The notes under the pieces were generated by a model. The model had not been told where the DNA came from. It ran no database searches and saw only the letters and a list, made by a program, of their open reading frames with translations. DNA of 64,000 bases from Providencia vermicola (lineage in GTDB: Bacteria; Pseudomonadota; Gammaproteobacteria; Enterobacterales; Enterobacteriaceae), in NCBI RefSeq assembly GCF_010748935.1, contig NZ_CP048796.1, positions 2,793,001-2,857,000 of the forward strand, read 5' to 3'. Positions 55,432 through 64,000 of this stretch are shown piece by piece (position 1 is the first letter of the stretch; every line of letters starts with the position of its first letter). A program made the position numbers and the translations under genes.

Positions 55432-55449
55432 CCCCCAATAAATCGGGGG
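55432..55449 (-). terminator. Terminator of the betIBA operon
   Basis: CCCCC at 55432-55436 pairs with GGGGG at 55445-55449. On the minus strand it follows betA by about 20 bases and is trailed by a T-rich tract. Confidence 0.75.
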
Positions 55450-55470
55450 CGAAAATAAAATGAATGATGA

Positions 55471-57138
55471 TTAAATTTGGCGTACAGGCGTATCACCTGC
55501 AACATAGTAGTCTGCTTGGCTCGCAGGTAACGGCTCACGACCACGGATTTTATCCGCCATTTTTTCAGCTATCATGATGGTTGTTGCATTCAAATTACCC
55601 GTGATAATCAGCGGCATAATTGATGCATCAATTACCCTGAGATTTTCGAGTCCATGAACCCGACCTGCACCGTCAACAACGGCCATTTCATCATATCCCA
55701 TCTTGCATGAACCACAGGGATGAAATGCTGTTTCAGCACGTTCACGCACAAATGCATCCAGCTCTTCATCCGTTTGGATATGCTTACCAGGGCTAATTTC
55801 TTTACCTCGATAAGGATCCAGTGCTGGCTGTGCCATGATTTCACGTGTAATACGAATGGCTGCGCGGAACTCTTCCCAATCCTGTTCACTGGACATGTAG
55901 TTGAACAAAATACTAGGGTGCTGATAAGGATCCGTGGATTTTAATCTTACACGACCACGGCTAGGTGAACGCATCGACCCAACGTGTGCTTGGAAGCCAT
56001 GCACATTTACAGCATTACTGCCGTTATAGTTAATGGCTACAGGTAAGAAGTGAAATTGAATATTTGGCCACGCAAATTTATCGCTGGTACGAATAAATCC
56101 GCCAGCTTCAAATTGGTTACTGGCACCAATCCCCGTACCTTTAAATAACCATTCAGCACCAATTGCGGGTTGGTTATACCACTTTAATGCTGGATAGAGA
56201 GATACAGGCTGCTTACATTCATACTGCAAATACATTTCCAGATGATCTTGTAAATTTTGCCCTACTCCCGGTAAGACATGTACAGCAGGAATATTAAACT
56301 CTTGCAGAACATCTTCAGGCCCAACCCCCGAACGTTGCAAAATTTGAGGTGAAGCTATCGCCCCAGCACATAATAGGACCTCCTTACGTGCTTTTGCCTG
56401 AACGGCCGTTTTATTATTCCCTTGATAAAACTTCACACCGACTGCTTTTTTGTCTTCAAATTCAATAACATCTGTCGTAGCATGCGTGATAATAGTTAAA
56501 TTAGGACGTTTTCTGGCTTGATCCAGATAACCACGAGCCGTACTCGCACGACGCCCTTTTGGCGTTACTGTTCTATCCATAGGGCCAAAGCCCTCTTGTT
56601 GATAGCCATTCAGGTCATCAGTTCGCGGATAACCCGCTTGAACGCCAGCCTCAACCATGGCATGAAACAACACGTTATTGCCATTTTTCGGTGTCGTCAC
56701 ACTCACGGGGCCATCGCCACCATGATAATCATTAGCCCCTATATCACGCGTTTCTGCTTTGCGGAAATAGGGCAAACAATTGAGATAACGCCAATCTTCT
56801 AAGCCTGGTGCTTGAGCCCACCCATCAAAATCTAATGCATTACCACGGATATAGCACATGCCATTGATCAGTGATGAGCCTCCTAATCCTTTTCCTCGTC
56901 CGCACTCCATACGGCGATTATTCATATGCGGTTCAGGATCAGTTTCATAGGCCCAATTATAACGTCGACCTTGTAATGGATAGGCTAAAGCCGCTGGCAT
57001 TTGTGTACGAAAATCGAACCTGTAGTCCGGTCCTCCAGCTTCAAGGAGCAGCACAGTAACATCAGAATCTTCTGTCAGGCGGGTAGCAAGAACGTTACCG
57101 GCTGAACCAGCACCGATAATAATGTAGTCATAGACCAT
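55471..57138 (-). CDS. betA: Choline dehydrogenase
   Basis: This 555-residue GMC flavoprotein oxidises choline to betaine aldehyde. It has the FAD fold [20 protein letters not shown] at the start, [17 protein letters not shown] near 80, the second GMC signature [15 protein letters not shown] near 260, and the C-terminal catalytic region with [11 protein letters not shown] and [17 protein letters not shown] 57138 has AGAGGAG seven bases upstream and matches E. coli BetA; the longer frame adds residues absent from the family. Confidence 0.96.
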   Translation of the reverse strand: MVYDYIIIGAGSAGNVLATRLTEDSDVTVLLLEAGGPDYRFDFRTQMPAALAYPLQGRRYNWAYETDPEPHMNNRRMECGRGKGLGGSSLINGMCYIRGNALDFDGWAQAPGLEDWRYLNCLPYFRKAETRDIGANDYHGGDGPVSVTTPKNGNNVLFHAMVEAGVQAGYPRTDDLNGYQQEGFGPMDRTVTPKGRRASTARGYLDQARKRPNLTIITHATTDVIEFEDKKAVGVKFYQGNNKTAVQAKARKEVLLCAGAIASPQILQRSGVGPEDVLQEFNIPAVHVLPGVGQNLQDHLEMYLQYECKQPVSLYPALKWYNQPAIGAEWLFKGTGIGASNQFEAGGFIRTSDKFAWPNIQFHFLPVAINYNGSNAVNVHGFQAHVGSMRSPSRGRVRLKSTDPYQHPSILFNYMSSEQDWEEFRAAIRITREIMAQPALDPYRGKEISPGKHIQTDEELDAFVRERAETAFHPCGSCKMGYDEMAVVDGAGRVHGLENLRVIDASIMPLIITGNLNATTIMIAEKMADKIRGREPLPASQADYYVAGDTPVRQI

Positions 57139-57177
57139 TGTTATCTCCTCTGTTTCAGTCAAATTTAAAATAAACGA

Positions 57178-58656
57178 TTAAAATACCGAGGCAAACTCCC
57201 CAAGTTCGACTTGTATTGATTTTATTTGAGTATAATTTTGGAGTGTTACTAGGCCATTTTCACGACCCACCCCTGAGTGCTTATAGCCCCCAACAGGCAT
57301 TTGTGCTGGTGATTCCCCCCAAGTATTTATCCAACAGATACCCGCTTCTAATTGATGGATGACTCGATGCGCTCGTGAGATATCACGAGTGACAAGCCCT
57401 GCGGCTAAGCCATATAACGTATGGTTTGCACGTTCGATAACTTCATCTTCCGACTGATAACTCAAAATACTCATCACAGGACCAAAAATCTCTTCTTGGG
57501 TGATTTGCATATCATCAGAACAATCAGTAAAGACGGTTGGCAGCACATAAGCGCCTTGAGCAAATGCTCCTTCAGTCAAACGCTCACCACCACAAAGTAA
57601 TTTAGCGCCCTGCTGTTTGCCTATTTCGATATAGCGCAATACATTTTCCATATGTGGAAAACTCACCAATGGACCAAAGTTAGTTGTCTCATCGAGCGGT
57701 GAACCTATTTTGATGCGCGCCACACGTTGTTGAATTTTCTCTTCAAATTGTGCTTTTAAGCTTTCTGGCACAAAAACTCGAGTGCCGTTAGTGCAAACTT
57801 GGCCTGAACTATAGAAATTGGCCATCATGGCAATATCTGCTGCGTTATCCAGATCAGCATCATCAAAAATAATAAGCGGTGACTTGCCACCAAGTTCCAT
57901 CGTGACATCTTTTAATGTCGAACCCGAAGCATTTGCCATCACTTTTTTGCCTGTCGCAACACCACCGGTGAAGGATATTTTTGCAATCCCTAGGTGTTCT
58001 GTTAGCCATTGACCCACATCCGCACCAGCGCCTGTCACAACGTTAAAAACGCCTGCTGGCAGTCCGGCTTCCGTATAAATCTCAGCCAGTTTTAGTGCGG
58101 TCAGCGATGTGACTTCACTTGGCTTAAATACCATGGCATTACCTGCCGCCAAAGCGGGTGCAGATTTCCAAAGTGCGATTTGAATTGGATAGTTCCACGC
58201 ACCAATCCCAGCAACAACCCCAAGTGGCTCGCGGCGTGTATAGACGAATGCGCTCTCACGTAAAGGAATTTGCTCTCCTTCTAACGCGGGGATCAAGCCT
58301 GCATAGTACTCTAAAACATCAGCACCCGTGACAATATCCACATAGCGTGTTTCAGATAATGGTTTACCGGTATCCAACGTTTCCAAGTGTGCCAATTCGT
58401 CATTGCGCTCACGTAAAATATCAACAGCACGGCGCAAAATACGAGAACGCTCCATTGCCGTCATCGCTGCCCATACTTTTTGCCCTTGTTTGGCACTTTC
58501 CACAGCCCAATCAATGTCTTCATGCGTTGCAGATTGTAAACATGCGATCACTTCACCATTCGCTGGATTAATTGCATCAAACTGCCCACATTCAGGTTGT
58601 GAGCTATCCACATAACCACCATGAATATAAAGTTTATGTAATTGTGGTTGGTGCAT
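57178..58656 (-). CDS. betB: Betaine aldehyde dehydrogenase
   Basis: The 492-residue enzyme has the aldehyde dehydrogenase motifs: [15 protein letters not shown] near residue 150, the catalytic glutamate in [18 protein letters not shown] near 253, and the cysteine in [15 protein letters not shown] near 287. It oxidises betaine aldehyde to glycine betaine with NAD+. It lies between betI and betA, 39 bases before betA. Confidence 0.96.
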   Translation of the reverse strand: MHQPQLHKLYIHGGYVDSSQPECGQFDAINPANGEVIACLQSATHEDIDWAVESAKQGQKVWAAMTAMERSRILRRAVDILRERNDELAHLETLDTGKPLSETRYVDIVTGADVLEYYAGLIPALEGEQIPLRESAFVYTRREPLGVVAGIGAWNYPIQIALWKSAPALAAGNAMVFKPSEVTSLTALKLAEIYTEAGLPAGVFNVVTGAGADVGQWLTEHLGIAKISFTGGVATGKKVMANASGSTLKDVTMELGGKSPLIIFDDADLDNAADIAMMANFYSSGQVCTNGTRVFVPESLKAQFEEKIQQRVARIKIGSPLDETTNFGPLVSFPHMENVLRYIEIGKQQGAKLLCGGERLTEGAFAQGAYVLPTVFTDCSDDMQITQEEIFGPVMSILSYQSEDEVIERANHTLYGLAAGLVTRDISRAHRVIHQLEAGICWINTWGESPAQMPVGGYKHSGVGRENGLVTLQNYTQIKSIQVELGEFASVF

Positions 58657-58685
58657 AATATCTCCTTTCTGTTAAAACGGTTGGC

Positions 58686-59282
58686 TTAGCTATCCTTATG
58701 CCGAGTAAATTGCATATCGATATATTCATTCGTAATGGTTAAAGCATCTTGCAGGGGAAAAGCCTCATTACTCAAGGCACTACGCAACCATAACCCATCG
58801 ATCAATGCCGCTAATCCTTTAGCAGCCATGCGTGCAGATTGTTTATCAAGTACACGCGAAAATTCATAACTGAGATTGGAATACAGCCGTCTATCATTCA
58901 CTTGCTGTAACCGATTTAAACTCGGTTGATGCATGCTACTTGCCCAAAATGCCAGCCATGTTTTCATCGCCGCTTCACTAATTTGTGAAGAATCAAAATT
59001 ACCTTCAACGATGGCTTGAATACGCTGCTTTGGCTGAGCATGACTCAACAGTCTTAAACGCATCGCAACAGCAACGCCTAATTGGTACTGTATATGGCGC
59101 ATTGTCGCCTCTAGCAGACCGTTTTTATCACGAAAGTAATGACTAATAATGCCGGTTGATACCCCCGCCTTTCGAGCAATTAAAGCGATACTCGCCTCTT
59201 GCATACCGACTTCATTAATTACATCAAGTGTGGCTTGAATTAACTGCTGCTTACGTATCGATTGCATTCCTATTTTCGGCAT
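58686..59282 (-). CDS. betI: Choline-responsive repressor BetI
   Basis: This 198-residue TetR-family protein has the N-terminal helix-turn-helix [20 protein letters not shown] followed by [15 protein letters not shown], and the BetI ligand domain with [10 protein letters not shown] and [13 protein letters not shown]. It represses the bet genes in the absence of choline. It is the first gene of betI-betB-betA, with betT divergent and a dyad between them. Confidence 0.95.
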   Translation of the reverse strand: MPKIGMQSIRKQQLIQATLDVINEVGMQEASIALIARKAGVSTGIISHYFRDKNGLLEATMRHIQYQLGVAVAMRLRLLSHAQPKQRIQAIVEGNFDSSQISEAAMKTWLAFWASSMHQPSLNRLQQVNDRRLYSNLSYEFSRVLDKQSARMAAKGLAALIDGLWLRSALSNEAFPLQDALTITNEYIDMQFTRHKDS

Positions 59283-59333
59283 GATTTCTTAACCCAAAAA
59301 ATACAGTGAACCTATTTATTAAACTTTTTTTTA

Positions 59334-59347
59334 ATTGAACATTCAAT
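59334..59347. promoter_or_regulatory. Palindrome in the betI-betT gap, candidate BetI operator
   Basis: ATTGAA-CA-TTCAAT is a six-plus-six dyad about 50 bases upstream of betI within the only divergent promoter region of the system. BetI operators in other bacteria lie at this place. The match of sequence is by eye and the role is inferred. Confidence 0.6.
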
Positions 59348-59492
59348 CAATATTAACTATATTTTATCACAATTACTTTACAAACATAAGGAGAGGATAG
59401 CCGTAAAAATTCAACTCTTTGCTTTTAATTCAACAAATTAGCAAAGAATGTAACTTTTAACTTTCGAATAAATAAAATTGTGGAAACTGCCG

Positions 59493-61535
59493 ATGACAAT
59501 TCAAAATAGTCCAAAAAATCAGCAGAAAGACAAATTAAACTCTGTGGTTTTTTTCACTTCTGCTGGTTTAATACTAGCATTTTCATTTTTCACCATACTC
59601 ATGACAGAAACGGCCAATCAGTGGATCGTTGCCACCCTTGGATGGGTATCAAAAACGTTTGGTTGGTATTATCTATTAGCCGCAACGCTGTATATTGTCT
59701 TTGTGATATTCGTAGCGACTTCTCGTTTTGGTAATATCAAATTAGGTCCAGAGCAATCGAAACCTGAATTTAGTGTACTCAGTTGGTCTGCCATGCTGTT
59801 TGCTGCCGGAATCGGTATCGACCTGATGTTTTTCTCCGTCGCCGAACCCGTGACACAGTATATGCTGCCACCTACAGGCGAAGGGGAAACATTAGAAGCA
59901 GCTCGTCAGTCGATGGTGTGGACTCTCTTCCACTATGGCCTGACGGGCTGGTCTATGTATGCATTAATGGGAATTGCGCTTGGTTACTTTAGCTACCGCT
60001 ACAATTTACCGTTAACCATCCGTTCTGCACTTTATCCGATTTTTGGTAAACGTATTTATGGGCCTATCGGTCATACCGTCGATGTCGCCGCGGTTATTGG
60101 TACTATTTTTGGCATTGCAACCACACTCGGTATTGGTGTTGTTCAGCTCAATTATGGTTTAAAAGTCCTGTTTGACCTCCCGCAAGGGCTTGGTGTTCAG
60201 GGGGGATTAATCTTGCTCTCCGTCATCATGGCCGTGATTTCAGCCACTTCTGGGGTCAATAAGGGGATCCGTATTTTATCGGAACTTAATGTATTGCTCG
60301 CATTAGGTTTGATCTTATTCATTTTGTTTGTTGGTGATACTGAGTTCTTACTCAATGCGCTAGTCCTTAATGTCGGTGATTACATTAATCGCTTTATGGG
60401 GATGACGCTCAATAGCTTTGCCTTTGACCGCCCAACGGATTGGATGAATAGCTGGACCTTATTCTTCTGGGCTTGGTGGGTCGCATGGTCGCCATTTGTT
60501 GGTTTGTTTCTTGCGCGTATTTCACGAGGAAGAACCATTCGCCAATTTGTCATTGGCACACTGATTATCCCTTTTGTGTTTACCCTTCTCTGGTTATCTA
60601 TTTTCGGTAACAGTGCGTTATACGAAATCATTCATGGCAATAAAGCACTTGCTGAAACCGTTCTAGCGGCGCCTGAAAAAGGATTCTATTCACTGCTTGA
60701 ACTTTACCCAGGTTTTGGTTTAACCGCTTCCGTTGCGACAATCACAGGCTTACTCTTTTATGTGACCTCCGCGGACTCAGGCTCATTAGTCCTTGGTAAT
60801 TTCACGTCAAACTTAAGCGATATCAACAATGATGCGCCGAACTGGTTACGTATCTTTTGGTCTGTCGCAATTGGTTTATTAACCTTAGGGATGTTAATGA
60901 CCGATGGCGTGGCGGCGTTACAAAACACAACCGTCATTATGGGTTTACCTTTCAGTTTTGTTATTTTCTTTATTATGGCTGGGCTGTATAAGTCACTTAA
61001 AGTGGAAGATTTCAGACGAGTAAGTTCACTGACGACCAATGCACCAGCCCCGTTATACGGTAACGGAAAATTAAACTGGAAACAGCGATTAGGTCGTGTG
61101 ATGAACTTCCCAGGTACCACCTATACACAGCGTATGTTGGATTTAGTCTGTACACCCGCAATGCAAGAGGTAGCAAAAGAGTTATCGCTACGTGGTGCTA
61201 ACGTTGAATTTAATAGCCTTCCCCCCGTTGGCGATGAACGTTTAAATCACTTAGAACTTGTCGTTGATCTGGCCGAAGAGCAGAACTTTATTTATCAAAT
61301 TTGGCCTCAGCGTTACTCTGTGCCGGGCTTTACTTACCGAGCTCGTTCTGGAAAATCTCATTACTATCGCTTAGAGACCTTCCTTTGGGAGGGAACACAA
61401 GGCAATGACTTAATGGATTACACCAAAGAACAGGTGATCAGTGACATTTTAGATCAATACGAAAAACATCTGAATTTCATTCACTTAAGTAGAGAAGCAC
61501 CTGGGGCAACATTGACCTTCCCTGAAACTAATTAA
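59493..61535 (+). CDS. betT: High-affinity choline transporter BetT (BCCT family)
   Basis: This 680-residue protein has 12 membrane segments, the BCCT signature WTLFFWAWWVAWSPFVGLFL and ARISRGRTIRQF near residue 325, the Trp-rich substrate site, and a long C-terminal cytoplasmic domain (residues about 510-680) as in E. coli BetT, where it senses osmotic state. ATG 59493 is chosen over TTG 59478; no strong ribosome site precedes either. It imports choline by proton symport. Confidence 0.93.
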   Translation: MTIQNSPKNQQKDKLNSVVFFTSAGLILAFSFFTILMTETANQWIVATLGWVSKTFGWYYLLAATLYIVFVIFVATSRFGNIKLGPEQSKPEFSVLSWSAMLFAAGIGIDLMFFSVAEPVTQYMLPPTGEGETLEAARQSMVWTLFHYGLTGWSMYALMGIALGYFSYRYNLPLTIRSALYPIFGKRIYGPIGHTVDVAAVIGTIFGIATTLGIGVVQLNYGLKVLFDLPQGLGVQGGLILLSVIMAVISATSGVNKGIRILSELNVLLALGLILFILFVGDTEFLLNALVLNVGDYINRFMGMTLNSFAFDRPTDWMNSWTLFFWAWWVAWSPFVGLFLARISRGRTIRQFVIGTLIIPFVFTLLWLSIFGNSALYEIIHGNKALAETVLAAPEKGFYSLLELYPGFGLTASVATITGLLFYVTSADSGSLVLGNFTSNLSDINNDAPNWLRIFWSVAIGLLTLGMLMTDGVAALQNTTVIMGLPFSFVIFFIMAGLYKSLKVEDFRRVSSLTTNAPAPLYGNGKLNWKQRLGRVMNFPGTTYTQRMLDLVCTPAMQEVAKELSLRGANVEFNSLPPVGDERLNHLELVVDLAEEQNFIYQIWPQRYSVPGFTYRARSGKSHYYRLETFLWEGTQGNDLMDYTKEQVISDILDQYEKHLNFIHLSREAPGATLTFPETN

Positions 61536-61548
61536 GCGTTTTACTGCA

Positions 61549-61733
61549 AGGGGGCAATGAGTCCCCTTCAGACTGCTGACAAACCTATTATGTTTGGCGG
61601 CAAGTCGAATAGGTTTTGAAAACAAACGAGGAAAATCAATTTATTGATTTTCGGCTGATAACACAACGCGGGAAAAACCAGGCTTTTATCCCGCTTTGTC
61701 AACCACCTCAAGGGGCCAATTAGGCCCCTTTTT
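61549..61733 (+). terminator. Two terminator-like hairpins after betT
   Basis: AAGGGG/CCCCTT around a nine-base loop lies at 61549-61569, and the stronger AAGGGGCC-AATTA-GGCCCCTT followed by three more T lies at 61710-61733. The rest of the 340-base gap to the chitinase gene shows no reading frame of note. Confidence 0.8.
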
Positions 61734-61875
61734 AAATAACAATAACATGCCTGTTTTTGAAATAAATTTCATGACAAGTCATTAATCTGTTCATCATTTG
61801 ACCAATAAAGATCGCGTATTTTGATCATTAATGGCGCGATGCCAGATGGTTAAAATTCCCCCGACTAAAAGAGAA

Positions 61876-62796
61876 ATGATGATGAATAAGACACTATTTG
61901 CACCTTATTTCGATGTTACCGTTGATGCTATTTGGAACGACCCACTTGCTCCTAACGGCAAACCAAACCCTAAATATAGCCAAGCCGCGATAAGTCACAG
62001 CGTTGATGGTGTGTACTTGGCTTTTTTAACTGCGGATCCTAATAATAATGCCGCATGGGGAGCATACTCCAGTATGCCTATCTCTTGGGCTAAACCATTT
62101 TGTGATGCGTTAATTGAAGCCAATATCAAAGTGATTGTGTCATTCGGAGGTGCGGCTAACTATGATGTCTCTGCAAGGCAAACTGTTGACCAACTGATTG
62201 CAACCTACCAAGAAGTCATTGATATTCTTGGCGCCTCGCAGCTAGATTTTGATTTTGAAAATGATTTATACGATGCCGATAAAACCTTCACCGCGCTATC
62301 AACCACAGTAAAAAATAACCCTGATATCACCTTGAGCCTAACGTTACCGGTGATGCCTTATGGGCTTGTCGAAAAAGGGTTAGCGCTAGTACAAAAATCT
62401 GTTAATGCAGGTTTAAAAATGAAAGTGAATGGTATGGCTATGGATTATGGTCAAGGAACTGATAAAAATATGGGGCAGGCCGCCGCAGATGTGGCAGCCA
62501 GCCTAAAAGGTCAATTAAAAACCTACTACCCAACACTAACAGATGCAGAGCTGTATGATTTAGTACAAGTCACTCCAATGATTGGTCTTAATGATGATAG
62601 ATCCATGTTTAATTTTAATGATATCAATACATTAAGTAATTTTGCGAAAACCAATGGCGTGAACTTAATTTCAATGTGGAGCTTAACCCGCGATAGGGTC
62701 GGCGTCGGCGAATTCGCATCAGCCTCTAATTCAGGCAACCCTGAGCAAACCAAAGATTTTGAATACACGGAACGCTTTACTAACGCACTGAAATAA
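61876..62796 (+). CDS. GH18 chitinase, PF-ChiA-like, without signal peptide
   Basis: The body starts at three in-frame ATGs (61876, 61879, 61882) behind AAAAGAG and begins directly with the first barrel strand, LFAPYFDVT. GH18 motifs are VIVSFGGAANYDVSA near residue 85 and the catalytic QLDFDFEND with Asp, Asp and Glu near 125, then GMAMDYGQGTDKNMGQAA and LISMWSLTRDR. There is no chitin-binding domain. It hydrolyses beta-1,4 GlcNAc polymers or related glycans. With no leader, export would need lysis or a dedicated route. About 305 residues. Confidence 0.85.
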   Translation: MMMNKTLFAPYFDVTVDAIWNDPLAPNGKPNPKYSQAAISHSVDGVYLAFLTADPNNNAAWGAYSSMPISWAKPFCDALIEANIKVIVSFGGAANYDVSARQTVDQLIATYQEVIDILGASQLDFDFENDLYDADKTFTALSTTVKNNPDITLSLTLPVMPYGLVEKGLALVQKSVNAGLKMKVNGMAMDYGQGTDKNMGQAAADVAASLKGQLKTYYPTLTDAELYDLVQVTPMIGLNDDRSMFNFNDINTLSNFAKTNGVNLISMWSLTRDRVGVGEFASASNSGNPEQTKDFEYTERFTNALK

Positions 62797-62802
62797 CGGG
62801 CC

Positions 62803-62830
62803 AAGGTGAGGCGATACATTGCCTCGCCTT
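62803..62830. terminator. Bidirectional terminator after the chitinase gene
   Basis: AAGGTGAGGC pairs with GCCTCGCCTT (one G-T pair) around an eight-base loop, followed by ATTTCTT. It overlaps the stop region of the convergent small secreted protein gene. Confidence 0.8.
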
Positions 62831-63188
62831 ATTTCTTCGCTTGTTCAATCATGTGCTTCAGTTGTTGCGGGTCATGCAACCAGGCTGGCTCCCCCGAGCA
62901 TCCCATCGTGGCGAAAGCATGATGACAGACACCATTATTCCAACTATCCCACTCGCCACTTTGTTGTTTTTGAGCCAGTAAGTCTTCATAGCGGCGATCC
63001 TCTTCAGCCACTTTCTTTTTCGGATCAAAAATGAAACGTTGTTGCTGCTTGATAATATCAATACCTTGATAATCTTCATTATATACACGGTCAGCAGGCG
63101 CTTTTTCTGTGAAGGTATAATCCATTGCTATGGCTTGGATAGGGATAATAAATAGGCTAAATATCAATAAATTTTTAAGCATAATCAT
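62829..63188 (-). CDS. Small secreted protein of unknown function
   Basis: The 119-residue protein has a signal peptide (cleavage probably after AIA, residue 21) and a polar mature part with DPKKKVAEEDRRYEDLLAQK and a C-terminal region containing two cysteines (GVCHHAFATMGCSGEP) that may form a disulfide. I do not know a family for it. The start may be ATG 63188 or 63182; no clear ribosome site helps. The 200 bases beyond, up to kdgR, hold nothing recognisable. Confidence 0.65.
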   Translation of the reverse strand: MIMLKNLLIFSLFIIPIQAIAMDYTFTEKAPADRVYNEDYQGIDIIKQQQRFIFDPKKKVAEEDRRYEDLLAQKQQSGEWDSWNNGVCHHAFATMGCSGEPAWLHDPQQLKHMIEQAKK

Positions 63189-63391
63189 ATTTTAATCACA
63201 AAATAATGCCAAAATTATAGATATGACGAATGAAATGGCGAGTTTTATCAGCCAAAACTTGTGTGACTGCCCTTTTTATCTGCAAAAAAGTGATCATTTA
63301 ACCAAATTTCAAACGATTGATTTAGTTAAATTTAAAGGTTAAATATTCACTCATATACAGCTTAGTGAAGAATTACAGGTTTAACCCCCTA

Positions 63392-64000
63392 CTATAACGG
63401 ATAATCGTGATAGCCCATTTTTTCTGAAATATGACGTCCAGCAACCTTTAGCAAACGAATATAATATTCCAACTGCTGTTCATCAAAGCGAATGGTAGGA
63501 AAAGATATTGATAGCCCAGCAATCACATGGCCTAAACGGTCATAAACAGGCACTGCGATGCAACGTAGCCCCAGCTCTTGCTCTTCTCTGTCCTGTGCAT
63601 AATGCAGCTTACGCACTTCAGCAAGCTCTCGCATAAATTGTTCGCTACTGAGGATCGTCGTCTCCGTTTTTTTCACAAACTCCACATTCTCTAAAATGCT
63701 GTTTACCGTGGCTTCATCTTGCCAAGCTAAAAGTACTTTGCCGATAGCGGTACAATACAATGGGTTACGCCGCCCGACCCGCGAATACATTCGCAAGTTA
63801 TAGCTAGAATCAATTTTATGAATATAAATAATGGCGTTATCATCGAAAGCACCAAGATGCACAGCTTCATGTGTTAATTGACCAATATGCTGCATTTCTT
63901 TATCAGCAATTTCAATTAAATCAACATACTCTAAAGATTTAGCACCTAATTCGAATAGTTTAAGCGTCAATGAATATTTATCCGCCTCCCCTTCCTGCGC
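63392..64000 (-). CDS. kdgR: IclR-family repressor KdgR (5' end outside window)
   Basis: The frame stays open to the window edge, giving the last 202 residues of a protein that is about 263 residues in E. coli. TLKLFELGAKSLEYVDLIEI, IIYIHKIDSSYNLRMYSRVG and RRNPLYCTAIGKVLLAWQDE, and the end SEKMGYHDYPL, match KdgR. The missing part carries the helix-turn-helix. KdgR represses pectin and 2-keto-3-deoxygluconate catabolic genes until KDG binds this C-terminal domain. Confidence 0.92.
   Translation of the reverse strand, partial: AQEGEADKYSLTLKLFELGAKSLEYVDLIEIADKEMQHIGQLTHEAVHLGAFDDNAIIYIHKIDSSYNLRMYSRVGRRNPLYCTAIGKVLLAWQDEATVNSILENVEFVKKTETTILSSEQFMRELAEVRKLHYAQDREEQELGLRCIAVPVYDRLGHVIAGLSISFPTIRFDEQQLEYYIRLLKVAGRHISEKMGYHDYPL

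Noticed and set aside
62220-62280. Missing first Asp of the GH18 DxxDxDxE motif as a sign of an inactive chitinase
   Set aside because: The PF-ChiA-like GH18 subgroup usually lacks that first Asp; the two later Asp residues and the catalytic Glu are present.

Overview
The window reads as a chromosomal segment of a gammaproteobacterium of the Enterobacterales. The best fit is a Morganellaceae member, most likely Providencia. I base this on how close many proteins are to E. coli counterparts recalled from memory (PgsA, UvrC, PsiE, DtpA, DpiA/DpiB, CitCDEFXG, YbhI, YbhH, BetIBAT, KdgR), combined with AT-rich intergenic DNA. The species is an inference; no database search was run.

Positions 1 to about 14,950 are the late half of a P2-type prophage. 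Its order matches P2: L, X, holin, endolysin, Rz/Rz1, R, S, V, W, J, I, H, G, FI, FII, E/E', T, U, D, ogr. Every expected late gene in this stretch is open. Several compact-genome devices are visible: a nested Rz1 lipoprotein gene, a T TTT TTG frameshift heptamer joining E to E', a possible dual-start holin, and two matching GTTGTA-N11-TACAAC dyads upstream of V and FI that look like Ogr activator sites. The integrase end lies to the left, outside the window. The right end lies near the 3' end of a tRNA-Leu gene.

Positions 15,057-18,579 (minus strand) are the conserved host block uvrY-uvrC-pgsA-tRNA-Gly-tRNA-Cys-tRNA-Leu, with a clear tRNA promoter. The response regulator in the uvrY position has lost its phosphorylated Asp and the conserved Thr and Lys of its receiver domain, while keeping its DNA-binding domain. 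Positions 18,800-33,200 carry abgT-pepT, psiE, a broken GFA-family gene, a DUF2339/DUF3999 membrane pair, an AEC transporter, a class II fructose-bisphosphatase, a DUF4822 protein and dtpA. A candidate structured RNA lies upstream of dtpA.

Positions 33,500-49,000 form a citrate region. It has dpiA/dpiB divergent from citCDEFXG, followed by ybhI and ybhH, and a CitMHS citrate carrier further on. The ybhH start region appears to lack one A in a poly-A run. Between ybhH and the CitMHS gene sits a two-gene RNA-repair cassette: an RNA ligase overlapping an HD-phosphohydrolase/P-loop polynucleotide kinase.

Positions 49,500-64,000 hold an old-yellow-enzyme oxidoreductase, a small lipoprotein, an EamA exporter, a second DASS transporter, cutA, the choline-to-betaine system (betA-betB-betI divergent from betT, with a palindromic operator candidate), a GH18 chitinase without signal peptide, a small secreted protein, and the 3' part of kdgR running off the right edge.
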